Of a DNA stretch of 64,000 nt, positions 59,761-64,000 are shown one piece after another. How positions within the stretch are numbered: position 1 is the first letter of the stretch; every line of letters starts with the position of its first letter. Made by a program: the position numbers and the translations under genes. The stretch is from Limnomonas spitsbergensis (Eukaryota > Chlorophyta > Chlorophyceae > Chlamydomonadales), in assembly GCA_037349105.1 (NCBI GenBank), contig JAYJMM010000113.1, forward strand, positions 6,286,001-6,350,000. Reading direction: 5' to 3'. A model generated the notes under the pieces. That model saw nothing but the letters and a program-made list of their open reading frames with translations, was not told where the DNA came from and made no database searches.

Positions 59761-61405
59761 GTTGCATGTGCTGAAGACCCTTCAACACCCGAGGTTTGTT
59801 GGCAAGGGACCGTGTCCTGACCCAGACTGCTTACAGCCCACGAAATGCCTGGGGAACCATTTCGAGGTGGTCAAGCTGGATGCAACATTGGAGGAGGGAC
59901 CAAAGCGAAAAATCATATACCGAGCCATTCACCACAAGGTAAGAACCCTGATTTATAAGACCAGCAATTTGTTAATTGCAGTGAAAGTAGATTCCCAGTC
60001 CGTGCATTTGAATTTCTCCCTCATTATTAGTGTGTATGCCCTCCTTTACCCCCTCCCAGTCCATGAAGCTGTTTGGGCCCAAAGCATTAATGCCCTTGCC
60101 CCCCCTTGCCTCATCCCAATCCAGGCCGCTGTTTTTCTACATAACAATAAGTGTTTGTGGGCCCTCCTTTACCCCCTCCCAGTCCATGCAGCTGTTTGGG
60201 CCCAAAGGATTAGTGCGCATGCCCCTCCTTGCCTCATCCCAGTCCAGGCAGCTGTTTTTCTCCATAACAATGAGTGTTTGTGGGCCCTCCTTTACCCCTC
60301 CCAGTCCATGCAGCTGTTTGGGCCCAAACCATTAGTGCCCATGCCCCTCCTTGCCTCATCCCAGTCCAGGCAGTTGAATATCTCCCTTAGGATTAGTGAG
60401 CAGACAGATGAATAATATTGTGATGGGCAAAATAATATATGCAAGAGAACAGTAGGCAGCAGGCATAAATGATACAGTGAACAAACATATTTTTTGTGTA
60501 CTTAAGTTGCCCTCGTTTCTTTGCTTACAGAACGACAGGCGAGGGTTTCAGCCAACCGAGCTCACACTACCGACAGGTAAGATTATTGCATTATTGTGCT
60601 GACCAAACTGCATGTGGTAAGCCTTTGGATCTTGCTGTCATAGTTTTTTGATGTAGCTGAATTGTGGCTGAGACAAGAAAAACATGTGAATCAATGATGC
60701 ATCCCCTTCAACCCCTTCAACTGTTGAATATGTTGGCAATTATAATTCCCCTACCCTTATCACTGCCCTAAAGCCATAATGTCACCGTATTATATCCTAA
60801 CTGGAATTTTGCTTGCCACACAGGGCCGCTTACAGAACTGCTCATGTTTCACATCAAGAAAGGCCACAAGCGCCTTGCGGTGTCATCCGAGACTTCTTTG
60901 TTTGTGTCACGAAAGGGCGTGGCCTTGAAAGACACAACATTTGTGAACTACTGGCGAATTCACATCCTGCGCAATGCCACCTTCCCATATTTCCCACCAT
61001 CATGGGCTCGTCGCTTGTTCGTGCAGTCCTACACTGCAGCGGTTGGCCAGGATCCTGAGATGTGGGATGGATGCGCTGTGGTGAGTCATGCTGGGAGGGA
61101 AATCGAATTTTGGACAAAACATACATTGATAATTCCTTTTCCTTGGCACTTGTCCCGGAGTTGGATACTAGGATGTATGTGGTTATGAGAAGCTTGCATG
61201 ACAGTTTGTTTAGCATGGCGGTGATATCTGACGTGACACCTCATGCACTGTGCAGGCTATGGGATCTAGCACCAAGACCTGGTGGAATCACTATGGTGCT
61301 CCCACAATGCGAAGACGTATCTCGCAGGCTGCCGTCGATAATCATGGGACATTCCAGACATTCATGGCCATGGCGAGCCATGACGAGCAATTTCAGGACA
61401 TTTAG
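59761..61405 (+). CDS. Crypton-like tyrosine recombinase, 3' exons (5'-incomplete)
   Basis: Exons 59761-59938, 60531-60576, 60824-61080 and 61256-61405 join in phases 0, 1 and 0 through GT-AG introns of 592, 247 and 175 bp, giving 209 residues to TAG. The first exon starts mid-codon, with an in-frame TGA just upstream, so earlier exons are absent. Residues counted from 59762: a C-x4-C-x5-C-x3-H cluster (C18, C23, C29, H33) may bind zinc; HHK (57-59) fits the beta-hairpin lysine region; PLTELLMFHIKKGH (76-89) fits the next helix; FPPSWARR (131-138) fits the conserved Arg box; and MGSSTKTWWNHYGAP (162-176) matches the G-H-S-x-x-T...Y box with Y173 as nucleophile. The usual His of GHS is Ser here. 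Tyrosine recombinases cut and rejoin DNA through a 3'-phosphotyrosine. The first catalytic Arg would lie in the missing part. Intron 1 holds a 61-bp repeat. Confidence 0.6.
59985..60405. repeat. 61-bp tandem repeat in intron 1 of the recombinase gene
   Basis: TCCCAGTCCATGCAGCTGTT, followed by TGGGCCCAAA, starts at about 60057, 60180 and 60302 (period 122-123 bp). It alternates with a related half-unit, CCCAGTCCAGGCAGCTGTTT, then TTCTCCATAACAATGAGTGT. The basic period is therefore about 61 bp with roughly seven half-units, the outer ones decayed. The frame continuing from exon 1 into this intron stays open to 60415 only because of the repeat. Confidence 0.8.
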
Positions 61406-61462
61406 AGACCTAGTCACTTCATACGCACGAGCGCCCATTGAGCATGAATGCGTAGCTTTATA

Positions 61463-61499
61463 GTGTCGTGCAGCCTGTAGGGGGGGTGACAGGGTCCAT
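61463..61499 (+). repeat. Diverged single copy of the 45-bp minisatellite unit
   Basis: GTGTCGTGCAGCCTGTAGGG, then GGGGTGACAGGGTCC, matches the 45-bp unit of the right-hand array (TTGTGCCGCGCAACCTGTTG, GGGGGGAGACAGGTCCC) over most of its length. It lies 58 bp after the recombinase stop codon and 1.2 kb left of the array, separated from it by the 160-bp repeat. Confidence 0.6.
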
Positions 61500-62575
61500 G
61501 CGCTTGCTGAAATATATGCGCGGCTACCATCCAATGAGCGGTGATTGGTTTATTGAGGCTAAGCGGTCTTTCGAGCTGATTAAGCTGGTCCCATCTTCCA
61601 GTCTAGCTGATTCGACTGGTCACAGGTACATAACAGTTAGGGAATGACATGAACTGCATGCGCTTGCTTAAATTGATGCGCATCTACCATCCAACGAGCG
61701 GTGATTGGTTTATTGAGGCTAAGCGGTCTTTTGAGCTGATTAAGCTGCTCCCATCTTCCAGTCTAGCTGACTAGACTTGACACAGTCACAGAACAGTTAG
61801 GGAATGACAAGAACTGCATGCCCTTGCATAAATTGATGCGCATCTACCATCCAGCGAGCGGTGATTGGTTTATTGAGGCTAAGCGGTCTTTCGAGCTGAT
61901 TAAGCTGCTCCCATCTTACAGTCTAGTTGACTAGACTTGACACAGTCACAGAACATTTAGGGAATGACATGAACTGCATGCGCTTGCTGAAATATATGCG
62001 CGGCTACCATCCAATGAGCGGTGATTGGTTTATTGAGGCTAAGCGGTCTTTCGAGCTGACTAAGTTGCTCCCATCTTCCAGTCTAGCTGATTCGACTGGA
62101 CACAGTTACATAACAGTTAGGGAATGACATGAACTGCATGCGCTTGCTTAAATTGATGCGCAGCTACCATCCAGCGAGCGGTGATTGGTTTATTGAGGCT
62201 AAGCGGTCTTTCGAGCTGATTAAGCTGGTCCCATCTTCCAGTCTAGCTGACTAGACTTGAAACAGTCACAGAACAGTTAGGGAATGACAAGAACTGCAGG
62301 CCCTTGCATAAATTGATGCGCATCTACCATCCAGCGAGCGGTGATTGGTTTATTGAGGCTAAGCGGTCTTTCGAGATGATTAAGCTGGTCCCATCTTCCA
62401 GTCTAGCTGACTAGACTTGACACAGTCACAGAACAGTTAGGGAATGACAAGAACTGCATGCCCTTGCATAAATTGATGCGCGGCTACCATGTATTGAGCG
62501 GTGAATGGTTTATTGAGGCTAAGCGGTCTTTCGAGCTGATTAAGCTGGTCCCATCTTCCAGTCTAGCTTAGCTTA
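61498..62575. repeat. 160-bp tandem repeat, seven copies
   Basis: GAGCGGTGATTGGTTTATTG starts at 61536, 61696, 61856, 62016, 62176 and 62336, and in altered form at 62496. The period is exactly 160 bp. Each unit also has TGAGGCTAAGCGGTCTTTCG, AAGCTGSTCCCATCTTCCAG and, except in the outermost copies, AGAACAGTTAGGGAATGAC. Copies differ at a few percent of sites. Each copy contains an open segment of about 35 codons reading YHPxSGDWFIEAKRSFEL, closed by a stop in the linker of most copies, so no continuous protein is encoded. It could be an amplified exon fragment. Confidence 0.93.
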
Positions 62576-62685
62576 GATGAATAGCCTAAACCATCTTGCA
62601 GTTCAGCCCAATGCACTAGGCAGATGAAGCATGACTGTTGTTAACAGTTGGCGCTGCCCTCAATCCAGTGTAAGCTTCAAGTTTC

Positions 62686-64000
62686 TTAATTTGTGCCGCG
62701 CAATCTGTTGGGGGGGAGACAGGTCCCTGGTTAATTTGTGCCGCGCAACCTCTTGGGGGGGAGACAGGTCCCTGGTTAATTTGTGCCGCGCAACCTCTTG
62801 GGGGGGAGACAGGTCCCTGGTTAATTTGTGGCGCGCAATCTGTTGGGGGGGAGACAGGTCCCTGGTTAATTTGTGCCGCGCAACCTGTTGGGGGGGAGAC
62901 AGGTCCCTGGTTAATTTGTGAAGCGCAATCTGTTGGGGGGGAGACAGGTCCCTGGTTAATTTGTGGCGCGCAACCTGTTGGGGGGGAGACAGGTCCCTGG
63001 TTAATTTGTGGCGCGCAACCTGTTGGGGGGGAGACAGGTCCCTGGTTAATTTGTGCCGCGCAACCTGTTGGGGGGGAGACAGGTCCCTGGTTAATCTGTG
63101 GCGCGCAACCTGTTGGGGGGAGACAGGTCCCTGGTTAATTTGTGCAGCGCAACCTCTTGGGGGGGAGACAGGTCCCTGGTTAATCTGTGGCGCGCAACCT
63201 GTTGGGGGGGAGACAGGTCCCTGGTTAATTTGTGGCGCGCAACCTGTTGGGGGGGAGACAGGTCCCTGGTTAATTTGTGCAACGCAACCTCTTGGGGGGG
63301 AGACAGGTCCCTGGTTAATTTGTGGCGCGCAATCTGTTGGGGGGGAGACAGGTCCCTGGTTAATCTGTGGCGCGCAACCTGTTAGGGGGGAGACAGGACC
63401 CTGGTTAATTTGTGGCGCGCAATCTGTTGGGGGGGAGACAGGTCCCTGGTTAATTTGTGGCGCGCAACCTGTTGTGGGGGAGACAGGTCCCTGGTTAATT
63501 TGTGGCGCGCAACCTGTTGGGGGGGAGACAGGTCCCTGGTTAATCTGTGGCGCGCAACCTGTTGGGGGGGAGACAGGTCCCTGGTTAATTTGTGCCGCGC
63601 AACCTGTTGGGGGGGAGACAGGTCCCTGGTTAATTTGTGGCGCGCAACCTGTTGGGGGGGAGACAGGTCCCTGGTTAATCTGTGGCGCGCAACCTGTTGG
63701 GGGGGAGACATGTCCCTGGTTAATCTGTGGCGCGCAACCTGTTAGGGGGGAGACAGGACCCTGGTTAATTTGTGGCGCGCAATCTGTTAGGGGGGAGACA
63801 GGACCCTGGTTAATTTGTGGCGCGCAATCTGTTGGGGGGGAGACAGGTCCCTGGTTAATCTGTGGCGCGCAACCTGTTGGGGGGGAGACAGGTCCCTGGT
63901 TAATCTGTGGCGCGCAACCTGTTGGGGGGGAGACAGGTCCCTGGTTAATCTGTGGCGCGCAACCTGTTAGGGGGGAGACAGGACCCTGGTTAATTTGTGG
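62686..64000. repeat. 45-bp G-rich minisatellite, at least 29 copies, runs off the window
   Basis: Unit TTAATTTGTGGCGCGCAACC, TGTTGGGGGGGAGACAGGTC, CCTGG, repeated head to tail to the right edge. Most units are 45 bp; a few are 44 bp through loss of one G (near 63115). Variants include GCCGCG or GCAGCG for GGCGCG, CTCTTG for CTGTTG, TTAATCTG for TTAATTTG, and TTAGGGGGG with GGACCC. As 45 is a multiple of 3, both strands have open frames repeating 15 residues. These carry no start context and are not taken as genes. Confidence 0.97.

Noticed and set aside
60030..60415. Extension of the recombinase exon through the 61-bp repeat
   Set aside because: A good donor (AAG|GTAAGA) at 59938 and an in-phase next exon at 60531 give a better protein; the open frame in between comes from the repeat.
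63098..63745. Frames of 95-111 codons with a 15-residue repeat in the 45-bp minisatellite
   Set aside because: The period is a multiple of three, so open frames follow automatically on both strands; single-base losses break them.

Overview
This is nuclear DNA of a eukaryote. Roughly 50-52 kb of the 64 kb is tandem repeat. The unique islands hold small split genes with GT-AG introns of about 75-180 bp whose reading frames join exactly. There is no operon structure. A TGTAA motif shortly after one stop codon, together with the gene families seen (a TET/JBP-like dioxygenase and a Crypton-like tyrosine recombinase), would fit a green alga. That assignment is an inference of modest confidence.

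Layout. (1) 1-32733: a C-rich 56-bp satellite of about 520-530 copies, entered at the left edge. It is interrupted by three near-identical 1-kb non-satellite modules (5627, 18993, 29721) and ends in a fourth module cut off at 32733. (2) 32825-34524: a four-exon gene for a 483-residue protein with a Zn-type HNH domain. (3) 34.6-37.2 kb: no supported gene, but a tRNA-like relic and a diverged 0.5-kb tandem duplication. (4) 37198-38063, minus strand: a two-exon gene for a 257-residue protein of unknown function with an organelle-targeting-like N-terminus. (5) 38931-40006: a tentative chain of five small exons. (6) 40145-40860: a 154-bp tandem repeat. (7) 41252-42161, minus strand: the last exon of a 2-oxoglutarate/Fe(II) dioxygenase of TET/JBP type. 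(8) 42229-59668: a 186-bp satellite of about 94 copies with a 1,115-bp six-monomer higher-order unit. (9) 59761-61405: the 3' exons of a Crypton-like tyrosine recombinase. (10) 61498-62575: seven copies of a 160-bp repeat. (11) 62686 to the right edge: a 45-bp G-rich minisatellite.

How the parts relate. The dioxygenase and the recombinase point away from each other. Each starts, as seen here, with an internal exon that lies 68-93 bp from an edge of the 186-bp satellite. Either the satellite has invaded or expanded inside a divergent gene pair or mobile element, or both genes are 5'-truncated remnants. HNH nucleases, TET/JBP dioxygenases and tyrosine recombinases all occur in eukaryotic mobile elements, so the unique islands may be pieces of one or more such elements embedded in satellite-rich, possibly centromeric or subtelomeric, chromatin. 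That linkage is inference.

The apparent open reading frames inside the satellites (up to 471 codons) are by-products of the repeat periods and are not annotated as genes.
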